Positions 55,049 to 63,629 of a stretch of DNA of 64,000 nucleotides are shown here, in pieces. The translations under genes were made by a program, and so were the position numbers. This stretch comes from Flavobacteriales bacterium UBA4466 (GTDB lineage Bacteria > Bacteroidota > Bacteroidia > Flavobacteriales_D > Crocinitomicaceae), in assembly GCA_905182335.1 (NCBI GenBank), contig CAJJBE010000002.1:473501-537500 (forward strand). Direction: 5' to 3'. The notes beneath the pieces were generated by a model. The model was not told the origin of the DNA, ran no database searches, and worked only from the letters and a program-made list of their open reading frames with translations. The first letter of the stretch is position 1, and each line of letters begins with the position of its first letter.

Positions 55049-55449
55049 AAATTGAGTCGGCAAAAATCCAAGTAAGATTCGCAGATATTGATGTTATGGG
55101 GCATGTGAATAACGCTGTTTACTTAAGTTATTTTGAAAATGCGAGAATGCGCTATTTTAAGCACATGCTAGGTTCAAATTGGGATTGGAATAAAGACGGA
55201 ATTATTTTATTGAAAAATGAAGTTGAATACCTAAGACCCGTCCTATTGAATGATGAGCCCCATATTAAAGTATTTGTTGTCTCAATTGGCACTAAAAGTT
55301 TCACTTTGGGTTATGAACTCACTGTAAATAGCGTGTTATATTGTAAAGGATTATCTATCCTTGTAGGTTATAATAATGAAATTCATAAGTCGATTGAGAT
55401 TACACCTATTATGCGAAGAGGTTTAGAAGAATTAAAAACGGATCAGTAA
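55045..55449 (+). CDS. YbgC-type acyl-CoA thioesterase, hotdog fold
   Basis: 134 residues. Active-site pattern VRFADIDVMGHVNNAVYLSYFENAR at residues 9-33, with the catalytic Asp. Cleaves short or aromatic acyl-CoA. The ATGA overlap with the dehydratase gene makes it the last member of the envelope cluster transcript, though its biochemical link to polysaccharide synthesis is not obvious. Confidence 0.88.
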   Translation: MKIESAKIQVRFADIDVMGHVNNAVYLSYFENARMRYFKHMLGSNWDWNKDGIILLKNEVEYLRPVLLNDEPHIKVFVVSIGTKSFTLGYELTVNSVLYCKGLSILVGYNNEIHKSIEITPIMRRGLEELKTDQ

Positions 55450-55503
55450 TTGATATTAAGCAAGAAAAATTAAAGTTATGAAATCAATTTTATTTTCCTT
55501 TTT

Positions 55504-55674
55504 ATGAATACTTTAGAATTGACTCTAAATTCAAAAATATCAGGTTTAAAAGAAAAAAGCTCTTACTATTTCTTAAGTTGTGGAGTAGAAGCTAATAGTA
55601 AACCCGACGATATACCAACTAAGGATGTCCAAAAAAACACACTAGACCTAATGGAGTATTCAGCATCTTTATAA
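55504..55674 (+). CDS. possible 56-aa small protein
   Basis: A 56-codon ORF with ordinary composition (MNTLELTLNSKISGLKEKSS at the start, one Cys mid-way, ending MEYSASL). Its ATG overlaps the TGA of an eight-to-nine-codon upstream mini-ORF that begins MKSILFSF. It ends 7 bases before the convergent DUF2721 gene. I do not recognise it. Without it, 55450-55681 would be empty. May be spurious. Confidence 0.35.
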   Translation: MNTLELTLNSKISGLKEKSSYYFLSCGVEANSKPDDIPTKDVQKNTLDLMEYSASL

Positions 55675-55681
55675 ATAGTAA

Positions 55682-56089
55682 TTATTTATTATTTATGTGA
55701 TCCTCAATATCACTCAAATGATACTCAAGGGCTTTTACTGAAATATTTATTTCTCTAATCAATAGCATCAAAGAAATTATTAATAATAGCAATGCGGTTC
55801 CAAATACCCAGATAGCTAAAGTATTCTGGTCGATGTAGATTAGGAACATGGTCAGTACACAGCCTAACAAGCTAGAAATGCCAAATATTTGCATGGAGCG
55901 AGTAAGATTGAGTCGACGTTTAAGATTTTTTATTTGTCGAATTAACGAATCATCATGTTTTTGAAGAAATATGTCATGTAAATTTCTAATAACTGCGGCA
56001 TATGCTAAAAACCGATTGGTATAAGCGAGCATAATCAATGAAATCGCAGAAAACAGTAATGCTGGCGTACTAAGGCTTAATTCTTCCAT
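55682..56089 (-). CDS. DUF2721 family membrane protein
   Basis: 135 residues. A hydrophobic N-terminal helix (residues 8-30), a basic helical loop with NLKRRLNLTRSMQIFGISSL, and two further membrane helices (~72-92, 96-115), the DUF2721 layout. Function unknown. Separate transcript by position. Confidence 0.82.
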   Translation of the reverse strand: MEELSLSTPALLFSAISLIMLAYTNRFLAYAAVIRNLHDIFLQKHDDSLIRQIKNLKRRLNLTRSMQIFGISSLLGCVLTMFLIYIDQNTLAIWVFGTALLLLIISLMLLIREINISVKALEYHLSDIEDHINNK

Positions 56090-56188
56090 GTAATTGATTC
56101 TGAATCTAATTTATTCAAAAGTGCTCAAATAAACCGAGTGAATCATGAAGGGTACTTGTAAATAACAAAACTTTAACATTATACCCTA

Positions 56189-56956
56189 CTATAAATAGCC
56201 TGCTATTTTATAAGCTTCAAATCTAAATGTTTCTTTCAATAGTTTATTCCACAGATTAAAATTGTCGAAATTTGGAATTAGAAATTGATCCCAATAATAG
56301 CTATTATTAATACTCGTGTATAGGTCTGTAGAAAATGGGGTGCATTGCAATCCTTCATTGTTAAAACAAGCAAGTGCCCTCTTCATATGTATACCTGATG
56401 TTACTAGAATAAAACGCTCGTAATGAGGGTAGGATTTATCCAGTATTTTTTTTGTTTCCACAGCATTCTCATGTGTGTTTTTTGAAATTTCTTCAGTTAG
56501 AATGTCCTTGTTTGGAATCCCCCAAATTACTAGAAGCTCTTTTACTTGTTTTGCTTCATGTAATCCATAATCACTAATAAATCCAGAATCACCTGATATT
56601 AAAATCTTATCAACTTTTCCTGATTTATATAGTGATATAGCTTGAAATAAACGATCTCCTTGTCTGCGTATACTTATCCTGTTTAATTCAGAGTCAAATT
56701 CAAACATTCCCCCTAAAACAATTGCAACATCATGCCTTTTAACGGTATTTATCTTTACTCCATGAACTTCCCATAAGCGACAAAACTCAGAGAAGATGTA
56801 AGTATTTGAGAAGAATATAAAAATAATAATTGCTCCCCATTTTGATCTATTCATCCATTTAGTGCGTTTACCAAATCCAGTATATATAACAAAAACTACC
56901 AACCAAAAGAATGGCGAGATAATGAATAATAATAATTTGGACATGATAAAAAACAT
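56189..56956 (-). CDS. YdcF-family (SanA/ElyC-like, DUF218) membrane protein
   Basis: 255 residues; the ATG at 56944 (MSKLLLFIISPFFW) is an equally good start. Two N-terminal membrane helices, then the DUF218 domain with VAIVLGGMFEFD (~residue 80), ILISGDSG, E-K-NTHENAVETKKIL and VTSGIHMKRALACF. ElyC and SanA act in envelope integrity and lipid-carrier metabolism in E. coli; the role here is inferred only by family. Confidence 0.85.
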   Translation of the reverse strand: MFFIMSKLLLFIISPFFWLVVFVIYTGFGKRTKWMNRSKWGAIIIFIFFSNTYIFSEFCRLWEVHGVKINTVKRHDVAIVLGGMFEFDSELNRISIRRQGDRLFQAISLYKSGKVDKILISGDSGFISDYGLHEAKQVKELLVIWGIPNKDILTEEISKNTHENAVETKKILDKSYPHYERFILVTSGIHMKRALACFNNEGLQCTPFSTDLYTSINNSYYWDQFLIPNFDNFNLWNKLLKETFRFEAYKIAGYL

Positions 56957-57042
56957 AAGCTAAATTTACTCTATTTAACAATAAGCAGACTCTTTTTCTA
57001 CATAAAGCTTAACTTATTTTTACATTCAAAACAAGCCGTACA

Positions 57043-57417
57043 ATGAATAATTTTATTAATAACTCTTTAGTTCAGTCCTATATAAGTTCAAATAGTTTTG
57101 GACAATTGCTAGGTATGGATTTTGAAATTATTGGACCTGGTGATATTATTTATAAAATGCTAGTTACGGAAGACCATTTAGCAACACCTATAGCTGTACA
57201 TGGAGGCTATATCAGTTCATTAATGGACGCAAGATGGGTGTCTACGTTATCCAGAGTTATGGCTTACAACTGTGTAGTCTCAACTATTGAAATGAAAATT
57301 TCATTTATTACTCCTTGCTTTATCGGTGATCAATTATCTGCTACTGCATCAATGGTTAAAGCTAGTAAGCGCTTATTGTTTATTGAGGGTAAGATTTTAA
57401 TCAAGATGGGGAATTGA
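57043..57417 (+). CDS. PaaI-family thioesterase, truncated by a frameshift near the 3' end
   Basis: 124 residues to the in-frame stop. Hotdog elements are FGQLLGMDFEII, AVHGGYISSLMDA near residue 52 and STIEMKISFITPCFIGDQL. The frame ends at ILIKMGN, but from 57399 the next frame continues as NQDGELISSATGTFNSYPAE and KAGFVQSI before a stop at 57485; this is the expected last beta strand and tail. One missing base near 57395-57400 explains it. Either a real loss of the final strand (probably a non-functional protein) or a sequencing error. With the shift repaired the protein has about 147 residues, normal for the family. Confidence 0.8.
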   Translation: MNNFINNSLVQSYISSNSFGQLLGMDFEIIGPGDIIYKMLVTEDHLATPIAVHGGYISSLMDARWVSTLSRVMAYNCVVSTIEMKISFITPCFIGDQLSATASMVKASKRLLFIEGKILIKMGN

Positions 57418-57497
57418 TTTCGTCTGCTACTGGAACGTTCAATTCCTATCCGGCTGAAAAAGCAGGGTTTGTCCAGTCTATATAATTATTAAAAAAC

Positions 57498-57505
57498 TAT
57501 CTTTG
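57498..57505 (+). promoter_or_regulatory. -7 box TATCTTTG immediately ahead of the TatA/B gene
   Basis: TAnnTTTG match ending four bases before the ATG at 57510; predicts a leaderless mRNA, as at pyrR and recF. Confidence 0.5.
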
Positions 57506-57509
57506 TTTT

Positions 57510-57956
57510 ATGTTATTAATACTTAATGATGTGGCGGGTTCTGAGATTCTTCTCATTTTGGTCTTTGTACTGATTTTTTTCGGTTCAAAGAGTATTCCTA
57601 GCCTTGCCCAAACAATGGGGAGAACAATTCGTCAAATCAAGGATGCTTCAAGTGATATTCAAAATGAGCTTAAGAAATCTGGCGCTGAAATGAAGAAAGA
57701 CTTAAATCTTGAAGGATTTATTAAGGAGACTACAGATGAAATTAGAAGGCCATTGGATCAAATGGCAGACGATATTGATAGCACAATAAAATACCAGCCT
57801 CCTAATCGAAATTCTCACGTAAAACCTATTCAGGGTAAACAAGTATATATCCCTGTAAAAGAATTGACAGAAGAAGAACCCTCAAAAGTTGCTGAAATTA
57901 AAGAGTCTATTGATGATTTGAAGTCAAAAGATTCAGGTCCCAAAAGTCTCTCCTGA
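57510..57956 (+). CDS. Sec-independent translocase TatA/TatB-like protein
   Basis: 148 residues. One N-terminal membrane helix (ILLILVFVLIFFG, residues ~13-26), the FG-(x)-SIP hinge (FFGSKSIPSLAQTMGRTI) and a following amphipathic helix; the last ~80 residues are charged and disordered-looking. It forms part of the twin-arginine pore. TatC is not in the window. The length is between typical TatA and TatB, so the subtype is left open. Confidence 0.88.
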   Translation: MLLILNDVAGSEILLILVFVLIFFGSKSIPSLAQTMGRTIRQIKDASSDIQNELKKSGAEMKKDLNLEGFIKETTDEIRRPLDQMADDIDSTIKYQPPNRNSHVKPIQGKQVYIPVKELTEEEPSKVAEIKESIDDLKSKDSGPKSLS

Positions 57957-58407
57957 TGGCAATAAAATCGAGAATAGTAATATTTATTTGTTAATTGGTG
58001 ACTTCCTTATGTCGGATTCGTGAAATTATTTCATGTTTCGTAATATTTTATTTTTAGACGTGCACACTTTATTGTTTAGAAGTAAAAAAGTAGGCTTTGC
58101 ATGTTATGTCTTCTGTTTTGAAACTATTTATTAATTCTTCGACATAAATTTAGTACTACTGAATACTCTGTTTGTATCACTATATAAAGCTTTTATCTAT
58201 TTTTAAAAAAAAAATATCAGTAATATAATTGATTAATTTTCATCGTTTTATTAAACGATACTGAATTAAAAGTTAAAGGTTTGGAGAAATGGATTTATTG
58301 TATTGTAAATGAGGTGTTAAACTTGTGTTAAATCGAACGAAATAGCATGAATCTGTGGATGTTACTTAAATTCTCCGTACCTTTGCAGACAATTTTAAAA
58401 ATAAAAA
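57957..58407 (+). other. 451-bp non-coding region upstream of the DEAD-box helicase gene
   Basis: Very AT-rich; no convincing ORF. A small hairpin TCGTTT-TATT-AAACGA sits at 58243-58258 and the promoter box TACCTTTG at 58378. The rest has no feature I can name. It is the longest gap in the window. Confidence 0.6.
58378..58385 (+). promoter_or_regulatory. -7 box TACCTTTG for the DEAD-box helicase gene
   Basis: TAnnTTTG followed by GC, 22 bases before the ATG at 58408; a typical strong Bacteroidota -7 element. No TTG at the ideal -33 position. Confidence 0.6.
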
Positions 58408-60264
58408 ATGACGTTTGAAGAACTCGGGCTAAAGAGTGAGGTGTTGAAGTCGTTACAAGACATGGGTTTTGAGACGCCTACTCCAATCCAACAAGAAGCT
58501 ATTCCACATTTAATGGGAGATAGTAGTGATTTTGTTGGTCTAGCTCAAACAGGGACAGGGAAGACAGCCGCGTTCGGCCTCCCATTAGTAAGTAAAGTTG
58601 ATGAGGGTAAGAGATTGCCTCAAGGACTTGTGATTTGTCCAACACGTGAATTATGCTTACAAATTACAAAGGATATACAAAATTATGCGAAACATCTTAA
58701 TGTGAATGTCGTTGCAGTTTATGGTGGTACGGATATCCGTCGCCAAATTCAAGACATAAAAAAAGGCGCTTCAATTATTATTGCTACTCCTGGTAGATTA
58801 ATCGATTTAACTAAAAGAAAAGCTATTCAGTTGCAAGATGTGGAATGGGTTGTTTTGGATGAGGCCGATGAAATGCTAAATATGGGATTCAAAGAAGATA
58901 TCGATGCGATTCTTGATAAAACACCAGACCACAAAAATGTTTGGTTGTTCTCGGCTACAATGCCAAAAGAGGTTGCACAGATAGCTAAGAACTATATGGA
59001 CGACCCATTAGAGGTTGCTATTGGCCATAAGAATCAGACAAATGAAAATATTGACCATATCTATTATACTGTTTCAGAAAGAGATAGATATGCAGCTTTA
59101 AAAAGGATTATTGATTTTAATCCTGATATTTATGGGGTTATTTTCTGTAGAACACGTCGTGAAACAGCTGAAGTTGCAGAGAAATTGGCGAAAGAAGGTT
59201 ACAGTGCTGAACCATTACACGGAGATTTATCTCAAGCGCAACGTGATAATGTAATGAGAAAATTTAGAAGTAAGAATTTACAAATTCTAGTGGCAACTGA
59301 TGTTGCAGCTAGAGGAATTGATGTTACAGATATTACACATGTAATTAACTATAATCTTCCAGATGAGATCGAAAATTACACACATAGATCAGGTAGAACT
59401 GCTCGTGCTGGTAAAAAAGGTGAATCTTTAGTTTTGGTTACACCGAAAGAAGGTTATAAGATCAAAGCAATTGAGCGTAAAATCAGAACTACTTTTACAA
59501 AAGGTACTATTCCTGGAGCAAAAGAAATCTGTGAAATTCAATTGAAAAAATTGGTTAATAAAGTGATTTCTACCGAAGTTAAAGAAAATGATATCGCTGA
59601 ATTCATTCCTGCTGTTATGGCTGATTTTGAAGATTTATCGAAAGAAGAGGTGATTAAAAAATTCGTTTCTGCTGAATTCAATCAATTTATTGAATACTAT
59701 AACAGAGCGGGAGATTTAAACCGTAAACAAGGGAAAGACGCTAGAGATAATGATCGTGGAAATGATCGTATCAGTGATAGAAGAGATCGCGTAAATAGTA
59801 GAGACCGTGGAGACAGAGACCGTGGTGGTGATAGAGATCGTGGTTCAAGAAAACAAGATGAGAATAAAACTAGATTCTTTGTGAATTTAGGGCAAAGAGA
59901 CGGATTAAACCCAGGTGGTTTATTACGTGTTGTTTGTGATGCCGCTGGACTTAATTCAAGTAAAGTTGGTCGTATTGATATTCTTGCTTCATTCTCATTT
60001 TTTGAAGCTGATAATGATTTGGCGGATAAGATTATTAAAGAAGTAAACGGCGTTGAATATGAAGGACACAAAGTTTCTGTAGAAGTTACCAAGAAGAAGG
60101 CTGGTGGCGAAAGTAGAGGTGGCGGGGGTCATCGTGGTGGTGGAAATCGTGGCGGAAGCGGCGGTGGACGTAGATCCTCTTTCGGCGGCGGTAGTGGAAG
60201 ACGTGATGGAAGCTACGGGAGTGGGGGTAATAGTAACGATGGAGATAGAAGACGCAGATCTTAA
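58408..60264 (+). CDS. DEAD-box RNA helicase (DeaD/CsdA-like) with DbpA-type RNA-binding domain and RGG tail
   Basis: 618 residues. Q motif TPTPIQQEAIP (~residue 24), Walker A AQTGTGKT (46-53), VLDEADEM (~residue 149), SAT, and HRSGRTAR (~residue 329). An Arg/Asp/Gly-rich linker (~residues 448-485) precedes a DbpA-like RNA-binding domain (FFVNLGQRDGLNPGGLLRVV) and a Gly/Arg-rich tail from about residue 567. Unwinds structured RNA, typically in ribosome assembly or cold adaptation. typA follows 25 bases downstream. Confidence 0.93.
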   Translation: MTFEELGLKSEVLKSLQDMGFETPTPIQQEAIPHLMGDSSDFVGLAQTGTGKTAAFGLPLVSKVDEGKRLPQGLVICPTRELCLQITKDIQNYAKHLNVNVVAVYGGTDIRRQIQDIKKGASIIIATPGRLIDLTKRKAIQLQDVEWVVLDEADEMLNMGFKEDIDAILDKTPDHKNVWLFSATMPKEVAQIAKNYMDDPLEVAIGHKNQTNENIDHIYYTVSERDRYAALKRIIDFNPDIYGVIFCRTRRETAEVAEKLAKEGYSAEPLHGDLSQAQRDNVMRKFRSKNLQILVATDVAARGIDVTDITHVINYNLPDEIENYTHRSGRTARAGKKGESLVLVTPKEGYKIKAIERKIRTTFTKGTIPGAKEICEIQLKKLVNKVISTEVKENDIAEFIPAVMADFEDLSKEEVIKKFVSAEFNQFIEYYNRAGDLNRKQGKDARDNDRGNDRISDRRDRVNSRDRGDRDRGGDRDRGSRKQDENKTRFFVNLGQRDGLNPGGLLRVVCDAAGLNSSKVGRIDILASFSFFEADNDLADKIIKEVNGVEYEGHKVSVEVTKKKAGGESRGGGGHRGGGNRGGSGGGRRSSFGGGSGRRDGSYGSGGNSNDGDRRRRS

Positions 60265-60289
60265 GTAAAACCTTTTTAGAATTGATATA

Positions 60290-62086
60290 ATGGAAATTAG
60301 AAATATTGCAATTATTGCCCATGTCGATCACGGAAAAACGACATTGGTAGATAAAATGATTGAAGCTGGAGCTGTTGTTGACGAAAGAAATCGTCCTAAA
60401 GGTGAGCTTATTATGGATAACAACGATTTAGAGCGAGAACGTGGTATCACAATTGTCTCTAAAAATGTTTCTGTAATGTATAAAGATACGAAGATTAATA
60501 TCATCGATACTCCTGGTCACGCCGATTTCGGAGGTGAGGTTGAGCGTGTTTTAAACATGGCTGATGGTGTTTGCCTTTTAGTTGATGCCTTTGAGGGTCC
60601 AATGCCTCAAACACGTTTCGTGCTTGGGAAAGCACTCTCTATGGGAATAAAACCAATGGTTGTTGTTAATAAAGTTGATAAAGACAATTGTACTCCTGAT
60701 GATGTTCATGAGAAAGTATTTGACTTAATGTTCGAGTTGGATGCAACTGAAGATCAATTAGACTTTCCAACTATTTATGGCTCAGCAAAAAACGGTTGGA
60801 TGTCTAAGGATTGGCAAAAGCCTACAACGACAATTACTCCTTTGTTAGATATGATTCTTGATTATTACCCACCAATTACAATTGATGAAGGTAATACTCA
60901 ATTGCTGATCACTTCCTTGGATTTCTCTTCATTTGTAGGGAGAATTGCAATCGGACGTTTGACAAGAGGAGAGATTAAACCAAATATGAATGTCATTCTG
61001 TCTAAATCAGATGGGTCACAGCAAAAACATAGAATCAAAGATGTATTTGTCTTTGAGGGGACAAAACGTGTTAAGGTTGACTCTGTTCAAGGTGGAGATC
61101 TTTGTGCAATTACAGGTATTGAAGGTTTCGAAATTGGAGATTCTATTTGTGATATTGAAAATCCAGAGCCATTAGAAAGTATTGCTATTGATGAGCCTAC
61201 AATGAGTATGTTATTTACGATTAATGATTCTCCTTTCTTTGGTAAAGAGGGTAAAATGGTAACATCTCGTCACATTTCTGAGCGTTTAGAGAAAGAACTT
61301 GAGAAAAACTTAGCAATGAAAGTTGGTAAGACTGACAAAGCTGACAAGTGGATGGTTTTCGGTCGTGGTGTAATGCACCTGTCTGTTTTGATTGAAACAA
61401 TGCGTCGCGAAGGTTATGAATTACAAGTTGGGCAACCACAAGTAATTATTAAAGAAATTGATGGCAAGAAATGTGAGCCAATTGAAGAGTTGACTATCGA
61501 TTTACCAGAAGTGAATAGCGGAACAGCTGTTGAGGCTGTAACGAAGAGAAGAGGTGAGATGAAGAATATGGTTCCTAAAGGGGAACGTATGACCATTACA
61601 TTTGAGGTTCCTTCACGTGGCATCATTGGGTTGAGAAATTACCTTCTTACAGCTACAGCTGGGGAAGCAATTATGACCCATAGATTCTTAGAATATCAAT
61701 CTTACAAAGGAGATATCCCAGGACGTTTAAATGGTTCTTTAATTTCAATGGAACTTGGTACTTCTATACCATTCTCATTAAATAACTTACAAGAAAGAGG
61801 CACATTCTTCATTGCTCCAGGTGAGGCAATCTATGAGGGGCAAGTTATTGGTGAAAACAGTCGTGCAAATGACTTAGTTGTCAACGTTACTAAGACGAAA
61901 CAATTAACTAATATGCGTAAGTCTGGTACTGATGCGAAAGTTAGAATTGTACCACCAAAAACATTTAGTTTGGAAGAATGTCTCGAGTACATTCAAGCAG
62001 ATGAGTATGTTGAAGTTACTCCAGCAAGCTTAAGAATGCGTAAGATTCTTTTAACAGAAAGTGCACGTAAGAGATCTGGAAAATAA
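60290..62086 (+). CDS. typA: translational GTPase TypA/BipA
   Basis: 598 residues. G1 AHVDHGKTTLVDKM (~residue 10), switch region RERGITI, G3 DTPGHADFGGEVER, G4 NKVDK (~residue 127), then EF-G-like domains and the family-specific C-terminal domain containing KSGTDAKVRIVPPKTFSLEE in pieces. BipA binds the ribosome and supports 50S assembly, notably at low temperature, which fits the DEAD-box helicase gene 25 bases upstream. A strong palindrome follows at 62134. Confidence 0.96.
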   Translation: MEIRNIAIIAHVDHGKTTLVDKMIEAGAVVDERNRPKGELIMDNNDLERERGITIVSKNVSVMYKDTKINIIDTPGHADFGGEVERVLNMADGVCLLVDAFEGPMPQTRFVLGKALSMGIKPMVVVNKVDKDNCTPDDVHEKVFDLMFELDATEDQLDFPTIYGSAKNGWMSKDWQKPTTTITPLLDMILDYYPPITIDEGNTQLLITSLDFSSFVGRIAIGRLTRGEIKPNMNVILSKSDGSQQKHRIKDVFVFEGTKRVKVDSVQGGDLCAITGIEGFEIGDSICDIENPEPLESIAIDEPTMSMLFTINDSPFFGKEGKMVTSRHISERLEKELEKNLAMKVGKTDKADKWMVFGRGVMHLSVLIETMRREGYELQVGQPQVIIKEIDGKKCEPIEELTIDLPEVNSGTAVEAVTKRRGEMKNMVPKGERMTITFEVPSRGIIGLRNYLLTATAGEAIMTHRFLEYQSYKGDIPGRLNGSLISMELGTSIPFSLNNLQERGTFFIAPGEAIYEGQVIGENSRANDLVVNVTKTKQLTNMRKSGTDAKVRIVPPKTFSLEECLEYIQADEYVEVTPASLRMRKILLTESARKRSGK

Positions 62087-62133
62087 AAAATTATTCTTTA
62101 GAATATAGATTACACAGGTAAAGATAAATTGTG

Positions 62134-62165
62134 GATACGGTGTTAATAATTATTAACACCGTATC
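62134..62165 (+). terminator. 32-bp perfect palindrome downstream of typA
   Basis: GATACGGTGTTAAT pairs perfectly with ATTAACACCGTATC around AATT, so all 32 bases are self-complementary. It lies 48 bases after the typA stop and 51 before the TPR gene. The stem could terminate transcription, though the T run after it is poor. Perfect symmetry also allows a dimer-binding site. Confidence 0.65.
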
Positions 62166-62216
62166 TTCATATTATAGAATCAAAATACTTATCTTAGAAT
62201 AAAGCAATAAAGGTCT

Positions 62217-63620
62217 ATGTTCGATGATGAAGAAGAAGATGCTTTTGACGATAAAAACCTCAATGAGGAGTTAGCTCGTTTCGATGCATTTATTAATGGG
62301 GAGTCTTTTGGTTTTCTAGATAGTGATAGATGGGAATTGTTGATTGATCATTTCTTATTGAATGGACAGTATAGCAAAGCTCTGATGTGCACTGAAGAGG
62401 CACTATCTCAATTTTCATACAATAACTTGTTTAAATTGCGAATGGCTCAATGTTATAGTGCTATTGGAAAGCTGAAAGAGTCAATCAATTTGTTATCCGA
62501 CTTAGAACGTTTAGAAATGAATTCGTTTGAATTGTTATTGACCAAAGGATCCGTCTTTAGTCAATTGAAAGATTCAAAAAATGCCATCCGTTATTTTACG
62601 AGTGCATTACAAGCAGCTTCAAAAGAAGATCGGGATGAAATTTATCTTGATCTAGCTGTCGAATATGAAAATGATGGTAATTATAAAGCTGCACTAAAAG
62701 TATTGAGTGAAGCTGTTAAATCAAATCCAAATAATGAATCAGCAATCTATGAAATTGCTTTTTGTTATGACTATCTAGGGGAGTATGAGAATTCAATAAA
62801 ATGCTACTCTGATTTTATTGATGAGAATCCGTATTCATTTACTGCTTGGTACAACCTCGGGAATGCGCATTCAAAACTCGAAGATTTTGACAAGGCCATT
62901 TGGGCATACGATTATTGTATATTGATTAATGATGATTTTGGTCCTGTTTATTTTAATATTGCAAATGCCTTTCTTGCAAAGGAAAATTTCACAAAAGCGA
63001 TAGAGTATTTTCATAAATGTATTGAGCTTGATGGAGATGACCCTGTAGCACTTTGTTACATTGGTGAGTGCCATGAGCAGTTAGACGATTTAGAACTGGC
63101 TAAGATGTTCTATAAGCTTAGCTTGGAGCTTGCTCCATTGCTACCAGACGCTTGGTTGGGCTTGGGGATTATTGAAGATCTAGAAGATAATACAAGAGAA
63201 GGGATAACCTTAATTAAAAAAGCGAGCGATTTGGACCCTGAGAATGCAGGTATTTATCATGTGTTAGCCGGTGCTTACGAAAAGATTGAAGAATTTGAAA
63301 ATGCTGATGAGAATTATCAATTAGCATTAGCTTTAGATCCTAATGATGAAGAATGCTTGACCAATTATATTAGCTTATTAAAGAAAGCTTCTGTTCAAAA
63401 TGCATTTGATTATCTGATTAATTTCGAAGGTATTAAGCAGGAAAACAAGATAGTTATAGTCCTAAAGGTAAGTCTCTTGTGGGGCTTAGGTAGTAAAGTA
63501 GATTCGATACAATTATTTAAGGAGTGTATAGAGATAAACAAACTTAAAGCGTTAGAATTATTTGAAATTCATCCAAGCTTGAAAACCGTTTCAGAATTTG
63601 TACTTTTAGCGGATAATTAA
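62217..63620 (+). CDS. tetratricopeptide-repeat protein
   Basis: 467 residues, strongly acidic N-terminus (MFDDEEEDAFDDKNLNEELA). From about residue 45 to 400 it consists of roughly ten TPRs, e.g. AWYNLGNAHSKLEDFDKAIW, YFNIANAFLAKENFTKAIEY and AWLGLGIIEDLEDNTREGI. No signal peptide or membrane helix, so a cytoplasmic scaffold is likely. It precedes the phosphosulfolactate synthase-like gene by nine bases. Partner unknown. Confidence 0.9.
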   Translation: MFDDEEEDAFDDKNLNEELARFDAFINGESFGFLDSDRWELLIDHFLLNGQYSKALMCTEEALSQFSYNNLFKLRMAQCYSAIGKLKESINLLSDLERLEMNSFELLLTKGSVFSQLKDSKNAIRYFTSALQAASKEDRDEIYLDLAVEYENDGNYKAALKVLSEAVKSNPNNESAIYEIAFCYDYLGEYENSIKCYSDFIDENPYSFTAWYNLGNAHSKLEDFDKAIWAYDYCILINDDFGPVYFNIANAFLAKENFTKAIEYFHKCIELDGDDPVALCYIGECHEQLDDLELAKMFYKLSLELAPLLPDAWLGLGIIEDLEDNTREGITLIKKASDLDPENAGIYHVLAGAYEKIEEFENADENYQLALALDPNDEECLTNYISLLKKASVQNAFDYLINFEGIKQENKIVIVLKVSLLWGLGSKVDSIQLFKECIEINKLKALELFEIHPSLKTVSEFVLLADN

Positions 63621-63629
63621 AACAGAAAA

